This document shows, piece after piece, positions 52,984 to 60,865 of a stretch of 64,000 bases of DNA (the first letter of the stretch is position 1; every line of letters begins with the position of its first letter). Source of the DNA: Paenibacillus prosopidis. Lineage in GTDB: Bacteria; Bacillota; Bacilli; Paenibacillales; Paenibacillaceae. A model generated the notes under the pieces. That model ran no database searches and was not told the DNA's origin. It saw only the letters and a list, made by a program, of their open reading frames with translations. The position numbers and the translations under genes are program-made. The DNA is taken from contig NZ_QPJD01000005.1 in NCBI RefSeq assembly GCF_003337375.1, positions 62,001 through 126,000 of the forward strand. The letters are read 5' to 3'.

Positions 52984-54866
52984 GCTTTCCCCCCCAAATC
53001 TCTTAGGATTTCATCTTCTTCAATGTGGAAGCCGTGATCATCGATTACGGAACGAAGGAACATACATCCGAACAAGATGAGCAAGCCTATAATACCCACT
53101 GCATAACCCGTTTTAAACCATCCGATCAGATTGCCCCAATCTGGAGCGTACATAAATCCTAAACCTGCGATGAACAAGCCGACACCCATAAAGAACGGCA
53201 GGATCGAAGGAGAAGGCATATGAATTGGACCAATTGGTTCAGCAGGCGTCATGCCGCTGTGACCGTCCATTTTTTCTTTCCAGTAAGCATCATATCCGCG
53301 TACAAGCGGCGTTTGAGCAAAGTTGTACTCAGGCGGCGGCGATGGAATCGTCCACTCTAGCGTACGTCCGTCTTCCCAAGGATCAGCAGGTGCATTCTTT
53401 GGTTTAAACGACGTTACGACAATGTTGAGCAGGAAGAAAATGGTACCGAAAGCCATGAGGATTGCGCCTACTGTACTAATCAAGTTCATTTCATTAAAGC
53501 CTAGACCGTCGAGATACGTCCAAATACGACGCGGCATCCCAAGCAAGCCTAGGAAATGTTGAATAAAGAACGTCAAGTGGAAACCGATAAAGAATGTCCA
53601 GAACGTCAGCTTACCGAGCGTTTCATTCAGTACGCGTCCGAACATTTTTGGCCACCAGTAGTGAAGACCAGAGAAAATACCGAGAATTAATCCGCCGACG
53701 ATAACGTAGTGGAAATGTGCTACGACGAAGTAAGAATCGTGATACTGGAAGTCAGCAGGAGCTGCTGCCAGCATGACGCCGGTCACGCCGCCCATTACGA
53801 ATGTCGGGACAAATCCTACCGCGAACAAATTCGCCGAAGTGAATGTAATGGAGCCGCCCCACAACGTAAACAGCCAGTTGAAAATTTTGATACCTGTCGG
53901 AACTGCAATAAGCATCGTTGCAATCGAGAACAGTGCGTTTGCTACCGGTCCTAGACCAACAGTGAACATGTGATGCGCCCAAACCATGAAGCCCAAGAAG
54001 CCGATCAGGATTGTAGCGAACACCATAGAGCTGTAACCGAACAACCGCTTACGCGAGAACGTGCTTATTACCTCGGAAATAACGCCGAAGGCCGGCAGGA
54101 TGAGGATATAAACCTCAGGATGCCCGAATATCCAGAAAATATGCTCCCACAGTACCGCGTTACCGCCGCCTGAAGGATCAAAGAAGTTTGCGTCGAACAA
54201 TCTGTCAAACATCAGTGCCGCAAGGCCGACTGCCAGAGCCGGGAATGCGAACAAGATAAGTGCCGACGTAATGAAGGCCGTCCATGTGAACATTGGCATC
54301 CGCATGAATGTCATGCCCGGAGCACGCATGTTAATGATGGTAACAAGGAAGTTAATACCCCCGATTAGTGTACCAATACCGGCTATCTGCAAGCCTAATA
54401 CATAATAATCAATACCATGATCCGCGCTGTAGGTTTTACCAGCTAATGGAGCATATGCTGTCCAGCCCGCATCGGGAGCACCGCCCGCGAACCAACTGAT
54501 ATTAAGCAGTACGCCGCCGAACAAGAAAGTCCAGAAGCCTAATGAGTTAACGAATGGAAAGGCAACGTCGCGCGCGCCGATCTGAAGCGGAACGACCGCA
54601 TTCATTAACGCGAAGATCAACGGCATGGCAGCCAGGAAGATCATGGTTGTACCGTGCATGGTAAGTAGTTCGTTAAATGTATCCGCGCTAACAAAGTCAT
54701 TAAGCGGCTTCCATAATTGAATCCGAATCAATAACGCTTCCAAACCGCCGACTAGGAAGAAAAAACCGCCGGCGATCATATACAAAATCCCAATTTTCTT
54801 GTGGTCAACCGTTGTAAGCCAGTCCATTAGACCGCTGTAACGTTTGACCGTATGCGCATGAGCCAA
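52980..54866 (-). CDS. ctaD: Cytochrome caa3 oxidase subunit I
   Basis: The 628-residue catalytic subunit has about 12-14 helices and all heme and copper ligands visible: His in TMHGTTMIFLA for low-spin heme a, HPEVYILILPAFG with the Tyr cross-linked to the CuB His, WAHHMFTVG for CuB, and VVAHFHYVIVGG for both hemes. It reduces oxygen to water and pumps protons. AAGGAGGT eight bases before TTG 54866 is an ideal initiation site, and the upstream TTG at 54884 overlaps that ribosome binding site. Confidence 0.96.
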   Translation of the reverse strand: MAHAHTVKRYSGLMDWLTTVDHKKIGILYMIAGGFFFLVGGLEALLIRIQLWKPLNDFVSADTFNELLTMHGTTMIFLAAMPLIFALMNAVVPLQIGARDVAFPFVNSLGFWTFLFGGVLLNISWFAGGAPDAGWTAYAPLAGKTYSADHGIDYYVLGLQIAGIGTLIGGINFLVTIINMRAPGMTFMRMPMFTWTAFITSALILFAFPALAVGLAALMFDRLFDANFFDPSGGGNAVLWEHIFWIFGHPEVYILILPAFGVISEVISTFSRKRLFGYSSMVFATILIGFLGFMVWAHHMFTVGLGPVANALFSIATMLIAVPTGIKIFNWLFTLWGGSITFTSANLFAVGFVPTFVMGGVTGVMLAAAPADFQYHDSYFVVAHFHYVIVGGLILGIFSGLHYWWPKMFGRVLNETLGKLTFWTFFIGFHLTFFIQHFLGLLGMPRRIWTYLDGLGFNEMNLISTVGAILMAFGTIFFLLNIVVTSFKPKNAPADPWEDGRTLEWTIPSPPPEYNFAQTPLVRGYDAYWKEKMDGHSGMTPAEPIGPIHMPSPSILPFFMGVGLFIAGLGFMYAPDWGNLIGWFKTGYAVGIIGLLILFGCMFLRSVIDDHGFHIEEDEILRDLGGKA

Positions 54867-54895
54867 AGTAGGTACCTCCTTCAATCACCGATAAA

Positions 54896-55945
54896 TTATT
54901 GTTCGTAGTCGAGCTTCAATCCTGCTAAATATTTTGCAATACCTTCGAGTTCTTGTTCAGTTAGATCGATTTTGCCCATTTGGTTACCCGGCTTAATTTC
55001 ATCCGGATTTTCAATCCAACGGTACAGATTCTCATAAACAGAACCTTCATTGTCGTATTGCGGATCATCGGTGTTAACAAGTATACCTCCGACAGTCTCA
55101 CGGCTGCCGATACCAGTCAGGTTAGGATATGCCGGTCCGCCCAAGTCGCCGACAGCATGGCAGGAAAGACATTTGCTTTCGAATGCCGCAGCAATGGCAG
55201 GATCGCTTGGAAGAGCAACCGGCTCTTGAATCGCCGCTACCCAGCGGTCGAATGAAGACTCGTCCACTGATTTAACTTTAAAGTCCATCAACCCGTGCGA
55301 AGGTCCGCAAAGCTCGGCGCATTTGCCGAGGTAAACGCCTTCTTTTGGAGCTGAGAAATACATTGCATTTACGTTCGCGCCAGGGTTCGTATCGATTTTA
55401 CCTGCAAGCGAGGGAATCCAGAATGAGTGAAGCACGTCAGCGGATTTCGCTTTGATAGAAATCGTCTTGCCTGTTGGAATAATAAGCTCCTGAGAAGTTT
55501 TGATACCGTAATCCGGGTATTCAAATTCCCACCAGTATTGATGTGAAGTCACGATAACTTGAACCGCATCCGGATCTTTGCTGTAGTCTTTCGCTAAATT
55601 AAATACGGATTGTACGGTTGGGACACCCAGAATGATAAGCATGATGATCGGAATTACCGTCCAAATGACCTCCAGCTTATGGTTTCCTTCGACTTGCTTC
55701 GGAATCGTTTTGTCACCCTTACGTCTGCGGAAACGAATAATTACATACAAAGAAATCGCAAATACGACAACAACCACGATCAACATGATTCCTATCGCCA
55801 GCTTCATCAGTCCGAATTGCTCTTCCGCTACAGGTCCCTGAGGATTCAGCGTCGACAAATCACTCCGTCCGCATGCCGACAGCACCAGCACCATCATGGC
55901 CATAAGCGGCGCAAGCCGTCTTACAAATTGCCACCGTTTCATCAT
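54896..55945 (-). CDS. ctaC: Cytochrome caa3 oxidase subunit II with fused cytochrome c
   Basis: The lipoprotein of about 349 residues has lipobox LSAC (Cys25), a membrane hairpin, the CuA domain (HSFWIPSLAG and CAELCGPSHGLMDF with both Cys and His ligands) and a C-terminal c-type heme domain with CLSCH and a candidate axial Met in GNQMGKI. This fusion defines caa3 oxidases, which take electrons from cytochrome c. Two consecutive ATG codons (55945 and 55942) follow a GGGG site. It is the first gene of the cta operon in this window; ctaA and ctaB are not present here. Confidence 0.95.
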   Translation of the reverse strand: MMKRWQFVRRLAPLMAMMVLVLSACGRSDLSTLNPQGPVAEEQFGLMKLAIGIMLIVVVVVFAISLYVIIRFRRRKGDKTIPKQVEGNHKLEVIWTVIPIIMLIILGVPTVQSVFNLAKDYSKDPDAVQVIVTSHQYWWEFEYPDYGIKTSQELIIPTGKTISIKAKSADVLHSFWIPSLAGKIDTNPGANVNAMYFSAPKEGVYLGKCAELCGPSHGLMDFKVKSVDESSFDRWVAAIQEPVALPSDPAIAAAFESKCLSCHAVGDLGGPAYPNLTGIGSRETVGGILVNTDDPQYDNEGSVYENLYRWIENPDEIKPGNQMGKIDLTEQELEGIAKYLAGLKLDYEQ

Positions 55946-56057
55946 TAATCAACCCCACTTTTGACGTTTTCGCAGCTGCCTGATTTCACGTGGCAAGGCG
56001 GCGGGCTGCGTGTTCACAGATGTTATTACAACTCCTGCAACTTAAATCACTTTATTA

Positions 56058-56086
56058 AATATAAAGTTGAAGACCCTATTTGTCAA
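56058..56086 (-). promoter_or_regulatory. SigA promoter of the cta operon
   Basis: On the minus strand -35 TTGACA (56081-56086), a 17-bp spacer and -10 TATATT (56058-56063) lie about 112 bases upstream of ctaC. The remaining part of the gap up to 56310 holds the leader of the divergent lipoprotein gene; nothing else is evident apart from an A/T-rich stretch. Confidence 0.8.
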
Positions 56087-56310
56087 TGTTCCACAGAGAG
56101 TTCACAAATTGTTCTCAAAGCTGTCAAAAACGCACCGTTACAACGTTTTTAAGCTTCTTAAGCAGCAATGTCCTGCATGTCCCGAAGGCTTAATCTCTAT
56201 CATACATTGTGCACCAAACCCATGGACAATTATGTATCCTGATTGAAACGTATATTTGCGCCGTCAAGGCAAAAGCTATAGCCATTATCGTGAATGGGGG
56301 TCCGTTCTTT

Positions 56311-57039
56311 ATGGTTAAACGAATGGCCGCACTGCTGCTGTCTGCTGTTGTAATAACGGCATCTGCCGGCTGCAATTACAAAGAGCTCGTCCAAAAAAGC
56401 GACACCGATTATGGCAGCAGACGGGCCAATGATCCGAAGATGCTGGGTGCCAGGTCGTATGGCCCGATGTCGAATAATCCGAATCAGCATGATAATGCCT
56501 TCTTTGAATACAGCTCCGCAATCTCCCGCAAGGTTACGGACATGAACGGTATCGCCTCTGCCATCGTTATGCTTACGGATAAAAACGCATACGTTGGAAT
56601 TATGCTTGATTGGACAGCAGTTGGTACCCGAGGCACAGGTGGTAATACCGAGCAAGATAACACAGGTACGAATGAAGGCGTCTATAATCGTGATACAGGA
56701 AGTCCATACGGCAATAGCAGGGCACTTGTATATCCGTATAACTCCTATTTCTCCGTGAATGACATAAACAACCTATCGGAAGAATTAAAACAGTCTGTAG
56801 CGCTTAAGGTTAGAAAAATGGCACCCGCCGTTCAAGAGGTGCATATTTCCGCCAACATGGAGCTCGTCAATTATTTCAATGAGTTTGCTAAGGAAGCTTG
56901 GGGAGGTCGTTCGTTAATGCCATGGATCGACCAATTCAATACGGTCGTGAAATACCATTTTGCCGGGGGAAAGGTCATGCCTCAGCCAATCACACAGCCA
57001 GGAACATATAGCCCTTCCGAGTCTCAATTTGATCAGTAA
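56311..57039 (+). CDS. YhcN/YlaJ-family sporulation lipoprotein
   Basis: The 242-residue lipoprotein has lipobox SAGC (Cys21) and the YhcN/YlaJ domain pattern DMNGIASAIVMLTDKNAYVG, then VALKVRKMAPAVQEVHISAN. A Gly/Thr-rich insertion (residues about 112-135) interrupts the domain. Such lipoproteins are associated with the forespore inner membrane and spore outgrowth; direct function is not known. GGGGG lies 12 bases before ATG 56311. CATACAT at 56201 resembles a SigG -10 but no well-spaced -35 was found. Confidence 0.85.
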   Translation: MVKRMAALLLSAVVITASAGCNYKELVQKSDTDYGSRRANDPKMLGARSYGPMSNNPNQHDNAFFEYSSAISRKVTDMNGIASAIVMLTDKNAYVGIMLDWTAVGTRGTGGNTEQDNTGTNEGVYNRDTGSPYGNSRALVYPYNSYFSVNDINNLSEELKQSVALKVRKMAPAVQEVHISANMELVNYFNEFAKEAWGGRSLMPWIDQFNTVVKYHFAGGKVMPQPITQPGTYSPSESQFDQ

Positions 57040-57069
57040 AAAAATCGCTTCTATTATATATAGCCAAAA

Positions 57070-57101
57070 CAAAGGGGCACCTCCGAGGAAGTGCCCCTTT
57101 G
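57070..57101. terminator. Bidirectional terminator between convergent genes
   Basis: CAAAGGGGCAC pairs with GTGCCCCTTTG around a 10-nt loop between the YhcN-like gene and the aldo/keto reductase gene. A short A-run precedes it, giving a TTTTG tail on the minus strand. Confidence 0.85.
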
Positions 57102-57122
57102 TCCGTTATAATCATTCATTAA

Positions 57123-58100
57123 TTAGCGCAGCGGAGCGAATTCACGAACTTCCGCTAATATAGCCTCCGTTTGAGCCAATACGTCATCCGTCAGTTTAAG
57201 CTCAACCGCCTTCACATTTTCTTCAATCTGCGATGGACGGCTGGAACCGATTATAGCTGAACTTACGCCGGGCTGGCGAAGCACCCACGCTAATGCGAAT
57301 TGCGATAGCGAGGCGCCAATCCCGGCCGCAAGCTGCTCCAGCTTCTCAGCAACCTGCAGCACATCCTCGCGCATATAACTGTTAATGACGCCGTTCGTCT
57401 TGTCATTTGCAGCTCGGCTGTCTGTCGGTATTGCTTGTCCAGGCTTGTACTTACCAGTGAGGACCCCTTGAGCAAGCGGCGAGAAAACGACCTGCCCCAT
57501 TCCTTCCCGCTCACTCGCCTGCAGCACATCCTCCCGTTCAATGTAACGCTCGAACATATTGTAGATCGGCTGATTGGATACGAGTGGACGTAATCCAAGT
57601 CTCTTGCTAATCGAAGCCGCATCGGCAATTTGTTCTGCGCTCCACTCGCTAATGCCCGTGTAAAGCACCTTACCCTGCGCCGTCAAATCGTCAAGAGCCC
57701 GCAGCGTTTCTTCAACCGGCGTCTCCGCATCGAAGCGATGGCATTGATACAAATCAATGTAGTCGGTTCCAAGCCGCTTTAGGCTGGCTTCACATTGCTC
57801 AATAATATGCTTTCGCGATAGTCCGCGCTCATTCGGGCCGGATCCCATTGCGAAAAATACTTTCGTTGCAAGCACGTAGCTGCTGCGAGTATACGATTTC
57901 AAAGCACTCCCCATTACTTTTTCCGCTTCTCCGTTATTATAGGCATTAGCCGTATCGAAAAAGTTAATGCCGAGATCGTACGCTTTATGTATGCATGCCT
58001 GCGCCGTTTCAGCAGCTGTTGCTGTTCCGTACGTCAGCCAGCTTCCAAGTCCGATTTCACTTACCTTCAAGCCGCTTTTGCCAAGTCTTCTATATTTCAT
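57123..58100 (-). CDS. Aldo/keto reductase (Kv-beta/YghZ-like)
   Basis: The 325-residue TIM-barrel NADPH oxidoreductase has the catalytic tetrad region: Asp and Tyr in FDTANAYNNGEAE, Lys in VLATKVFFAMG and His in LYQCHRFDAETP. The C-terminal IIGSSRPSQIEENVKAV binds the NADPH phosphate. Closest types are potassium-channel beta-subunit-like and YghZ enzymes that reduce aldehydes such as methylglyoxal. AGAGGAGCG sets the start. It is divergent from an HxlR-family regulator, suggesting induction by aldehydes or electrophiles. Confidence 0.92.
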   Translation of the reverse strand: MKYRRLGKSGLKVSEIGLGSWLTYGTATAAETAQACIHKAYDLGINFFDTANAYNNGEAEKVMGSALKSYTRSSYVLATKVFFAMGSGPNERGLSRKHIIEQCEASLKRLGTDYIDLYQCHRFDAETPVEETLRALDDLTAQGKVLYTGISEWSAEQIADAASISKRLGLRPLVSNQPIYNMFERYIEREDVLQASEREGMGQVVFSPLAQGVLTGKYKPGQAIPTDSRAANDKTNGVINSYMREDVLQVAEKLEQLAAGIGASLSQFALAWVLRQPGVSSAIIGSSRPSQIEENVKAVELKLTDDVLAQTEAILAEVREFAPLR

Positions 58101-58210
58101 CCGTATCGCTCCTCTATTTCATTTCCTTATCATCTCAATAGTAGTTTATAGCAGTTCATACGATAATTAAAGTAGTGAATGTTTTTTCATTTTATTATCT
58201 CAAATATATA

Positions 58211-58230
58211 TACTATACTTATTGATAGTA
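58211..58230. promoter_or_regulatory. Inverted repeat, likely HxlR operator
   Basis: TACTAT and ATAGTA arms separated by 8 bp lie 24 bases upstream of the HxlR gene. The arms resemble the known YodB-type TACTAT/ATAGTA operator of bacilli. It probably serves autoregulation and perhaps control of the divergent reductase. Confidence 0.6.
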
Positions 58231-58253
58231 GTATGAAGAGAGGAGTTAACCAA

Positions 58254-58586
58254 ATGAGCGCACATAACTATATTCCGAAGGAACCTGTAACTATCGAATG
58301 CAATATTGAGAAAACATTAGATGTAATCGGAGGAAAGTGGGCATTTCTAGTCATCCGGGAGTTGTTTTGCGGAACTAAAAGATTCGGGGAATTGCAGCGG
58401 CTTATTCCTGCCGTCAGTCCGCGCGCGTTAACAAGCACGCTCCGTCATCTAGAGGATAAGGGCGTGCTTGAACGCAAAGTATTTCCGACTGTGCCGGTAA
58501 CGGTTGAATATACGCTTACGCCAAAGGGCGAGGATTTACATCATATTTTGAAAGAGATGAAGCTTTGGTCGGCGAGGTGGACATAG
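58254..58586 (+). CDS. HxlR-family transcriptional regulator
   Basis: The 110-residue winged-helix protein has the family pattern VIGGKWAFLVIRELFCGTKRF, LIPAVSPRALTSTLRHLEDK and VEYTLTPKGEDL. A single N-terminal-region Cys in IECNIEKTLDV is at the place of the redox- or electrophile-sensing Cys of YodB, CatR and HypR. GGAG eight bases before ATG 58254 defines the start. Its likely target is the divergent aldo/keto reductase. Confidence 0.92.
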   Translation: MSAHNYIPKEPVTIECNIEKTLDVIGGKWAFLVIRELFCGTKRFGELQRLIPAVSPRALTSTLRHLEDKGVLERKVFPTVPVTVEYTLTPKGEDLHHILKEMKLWSARWT

Positions 58587-58598
58587 AGACGAATATAG

Positions 58599-59474
58599 TT
58601 ATCTTTTAGGTGATTGATCCGGGAGCGGCTTAAAACCGGTTTGAAACCTTTTTAAGGCAGACTGGTAAACGTTGCGATCCTTCTCGTTACGTGCCAGTCG
58701 CTCCAGGCGGATAAGCTCCGCCTCAAATTGCTCGGTCAAGATGGCAACGCGTTCACTAGGTTTCGATTGGATGCTCTCCGGGTAGTTATGCTCATCGCCT
58801 GTCTGCAGCGTCAAATGGCCTTCGCTATCGATTTGAGCGAGAAACACGTCATGTTTGTTATGCTTATTCCGCCTCAGCTCCTGCTCAAGCCACTCCTGGT
58901 CATAACCGGCTGTTTCCAGAACATCGTTCAGAATTTCACCGTCCATCATGACGGTTTGAGGCTCACGCTCCCGGCTTACATTCAAGCCGATCATATTCGG
59001 GGTGAGCGGCTGATGCTGCTTCTTCAGCAGTACGTTTATATCCCCGCTCGATTCCATGACGGCAAACTCCACGTCCGCAACACGAAATACATTCTTTTTA
59101 CGCAGCTGCTCAAGCAGCTCATCGAGCGTTAGCCGTTCCTTAAGCAATTGCCTCTTCAGCAGCTGTCCATTTTTAATGAGGACCGTTCCTTTGCCGTCTA
59201 CAAAGTCGCGAACCCTCTTGCTTTTCATCGTAAAAAATTCCATTCCAACCGATACGATTACCCAGATGGCTATCGAGACTAGTCCTAAATACCACAAATT
59301 ATCAAGATCGAGCGACACATAAGCAGAAATATTACCGATGGATATGCCTGTTATGTACTCAAATAGAGACAGCTCAGATATTTGACGTTTGCCCAGCACT
59401 TTCGTAAATGCAAATAAAATGACGATAGCTGCTAACGTCCTAATGCTAATTTCCAGCCATGCCGGCACTTCCAA
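58599..59474 (-). CDS. DUF421/YetF-family membrane protein
   Basis: The 291-residue protein has three N-terminal transmembrane helices (TLAAIVILFAFTKVLGKRQ, then LFEYITGISIGNISAYVSLD) and two cytosolic DUF421 lobes (VLIKNGQLLKRQLLKERLTL and PQTVMMDGEILNDVLETAGY). Function is unknown; relatives include YetF and YrbG of bacilli. A charged tail follows the second lobe. AAAGGGGGG overlaps the TTG at 59474, so GTG 59468 may be the true start. It ends close to, and converges with, the HxlR gene. Confidence 0.88.
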   Translation of the reverse strand: MEVPAWLEISIRTLAAIVILFAFTKVLGKRQISELSLFEYITGISIGNISAYVSLDLDNLWYLGLVSIAIWVIVSVGMEFFTMKSKRVRDFVDGKGTVLIKNGQLLKRQLLKERLTLDELLEQLRKKNVFRVADVEFAVMESSGDINVLLKKQHQPLTPNMIGLNVSREREPQTVMMDGEILNDVLETAGYDQEWLEQELRRNKHNKHDVFLAQIDSEGHLTLQTGDEHNYPESIQSKPSERVAILTEQFEAELIRLERLARNEKDRNVYQSALKRFQTGFKPLPDQSPKR

Positions 59475-59535
59475 CCCCCCTTTCCACTCCTATAATGTCC
59501 AGAAAGGTTAAAATCATTCGTTTTTCAAAAAGCTG

Positions 59536-59639
59536 TTGCATCTAACAAAATTATGTAGTATGATTATAGGAATGTATTATATTTAACCTCAGAAAATCCC
59601 CAGTAAGATTCGATGTCTCCCTCGGATTTTGATTTTTTT
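59536..59639 (+). ncRNA. Candidate small RNA with its own promoter and terminator
   Basis: TTGCAT (59536-59541), a 17-bp spacer and TATGAT (59559-59564) make a good SigA promoter. About 30 bases beyond the expected transcription start, AAAATCC pairs with GGATTTT (59593-59599 and 59624-59630) and a T7 run follows. The transcript would be roughly 70 nt with no open reading frame. The stem is short, so this is tentative. Confidence 0.3.
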
Positions 59640-59848
59640 GCTGTTAATTCCCAATCATGTTTCATGCTGTATTTCTGATTCACACTGGCGCGGTCATCGG
59701 AGCCGCAAGGACGAAAGAGAGGCAGGGCTTTCGTTGTTTTAGGATGCGAGTTTTAGGCAACTTGGTACACATGTTTTTTGCTGTTAACAAGGGGATTCCA
59801 TACGGCCTTTCGTTAAGTAAGGTCCGGTTAAATATACGATACAAACAA

Positions 59849-59890
59849 GGGCTGTCCCGTAAGCACATTCATGTGCTTGCGGGGCAGCCC
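59849..59890 (-). terminator. Terminator after the RibA-like gene
   Basis: GGGCTG-CCCG-AAGCACA pairs with TGTGCTT-CGGG-CAGCCC with three single mismatches around a 4-nt loop. On the minus strand TTGTTTGTAT follows. Confidence 0.75.
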
Positions 59891-59907
59891 AATCCATTTA
59901 TATAAGG

Positions 59908-60645
59908 CTATTCATTTGGACATGCTCCTTCAGCAATATGTCCGGAACGGTTAATTTTTGTTTCCAGATAACGTTCATTGTACGCAGATTTATCTCCCCA
60001 TAGCGCGATTCGGCCAACAACGTCTAACCCCGCAGCCTGCAGCGCATCCAGCTTCTTCGGGTTATTCGTAATTAAGGCGACCGGATTCGTTCGCAGCGAC
60101 TTCAGCACACGAATGGCATCTCCATAATGCCGGGCGTCATCAACAAAACCAAGCTTCACGTTAGCGTCTACCGTATCGTATCCGCGCTCCTGCAGCAAGT
60201 AAGCCATCGCTTTGCTGAAAAGTCCAATGCCTCTTCCCTCATGATTCGCCAAATAAAATAACGCGCCTGCCCCTTTCTCCACGATCATTCGCATCGATTC
60301 ATGCAGTTGAAAACCGCAGTCGCAACGTTTGCTTCCAAAAATATCGCCCGTATGGCAGATGCTGTGCATTCGTATCCAAGCTTCGTCCGCTTGTTCGAAA
60401 TCACCGTACACGAGAACGCTGGACTGCTGCATTTCAGCAAGATTGACAGCAGACAGCTTCTCAATGATTTGTTCAGCTGCCTCCAGCCTTTCTTGGCATA
60501 AAAGCCAGCAATACCATTGAAAAACCGCTTCTCCTTCGTCCATATGGACCGGTAGCTGAATGGGGCCAACCAAATAAATAATACCTTTATCGCTGTCTAT
60601 AACTTTAATTTTGTGATCGACGATCGAAACCGCTTCTGTATACAT
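59908..60645 (-). CDS. ribA: Stand-alone GTP cyclohydrolase II-like protein
   Basis: The 245-residue protein has the RibA zinc motif in HSICHTGDIFGSKRCDCGFQ, the catalytic region ANHEGRGIGLFSKAMAYLLQ, YDTVDANVKLGFVDDARHYG and TNNPKKLDALQAAGL. The family converts GTP to the first riboflavin precursor. In Bacillus the usual enzyme is a RibBA fusion inside the rib operon; here it is single and away from rib genes. The residue before the first zinc Cys is Ile rather than the usual Glu, and the family Gln in QEGRGIGL is His. It could be a second flavin enzyme or a specialised paralogue. A perfect inverted repeat lies 22 bases upstream. Confidence 0.82.
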   Translation of the reverse strand: MYTEAVSIVDHKIKVIDSDKGIIYLVGPIQLPVHMDEGEAVFQWYCWLLCQERLEAAEQIIEKLSAVNLAEMQQSSVLVYGDFEQADEAWIRMHSICHTGDIFGSKRCDCGFQLHESMRMIVEKGAGALFYLANHEGRGIGLFSKAMAYLLQERGYDTVDANVKLGFVDDARHYGDAIRVLKSLRTNPVALITNNPKKLDALQAAGLDVVGRIALWGDKSAYNERYLETKINRSGHIAEGACPNE

Positions 60646-60667
60646 ATGGCTTTGCTCCTGACCTGTT

Positions 60668-60692
60668 CATAATAGATTTATTGTCTATTATG
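60668..60692. promoter_or_regulatory. Perfect inverted repeat upstream of the RibA-like gene
   Basis: CATAATAGA and TCTATTATG form perfect 9-bp arms around 7 bp. Just inside lies TATTAT, a possible -10 on the minus strand, so it looks like a repressor operator. No FMN riboswitch was recognised. The remainder of the gap to 60865 shows nothing clear. Confidence 0.5.
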
Positions 60693-60865
60693 TTCGTGAA
60701 GCAAATCGGCTATGCTTCGACTATCGGAACCTGAAGCTCATACATCATCCTCTAGTTTCATAGCTTGAGTTCTGGCGTAACCCCAGCATTTAACTGGCGA
60801 TATATTTCAATAGGCAGCTTAGGGCTAAGTATCTTTGTAAGCGACGGCGTAGGCCCCACTTCTCT

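Larger units (their letters stand above)
59475..59907. other. Non-coding interval of 433 bases with an orphan promoter and two hairpins
   Basis: No convincing gene lies here: the 82-codon frame from 59657 has no ribosome binding site and no recognisable motif. The interval holds the DUF421 upstream region, an orphan plus-strand promoter followed by a terminator-like hairpin (59536-59639), and the terminator of the RibA-like gene (59849-59890). Confidence 0.5.

Noticed and set aside
56145-56163. TTTTTAAGCTTCTTAAG upstream of ctaC as a regulator box
   Set aside because: The two TTAAG units are only 9 bp apart, not 21, and the sequence is a simple palindromic run in an A/T-rich gap.
56175-56207. 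SigG promoter for the YhcN-like lipoprotein gene
   Set aside because: CATACAT is acceptable as -10 but the only GCATG is 21 bp away, too far for SigG.
59849-59890. GGGCTGTCCCG as the terminal repeat of an insertion sequence
   Set aside because: Both arms form one hairpin directly after ribA with a T-rich tail and no transposase remnant is nearby; a terminator explains it.
59657-59905. 82-codon plus-strand frame as a small gene
   Set aside because: No ribosome binding site, no recognisable motif, and it runs through the terminator of the RibA-like gene.
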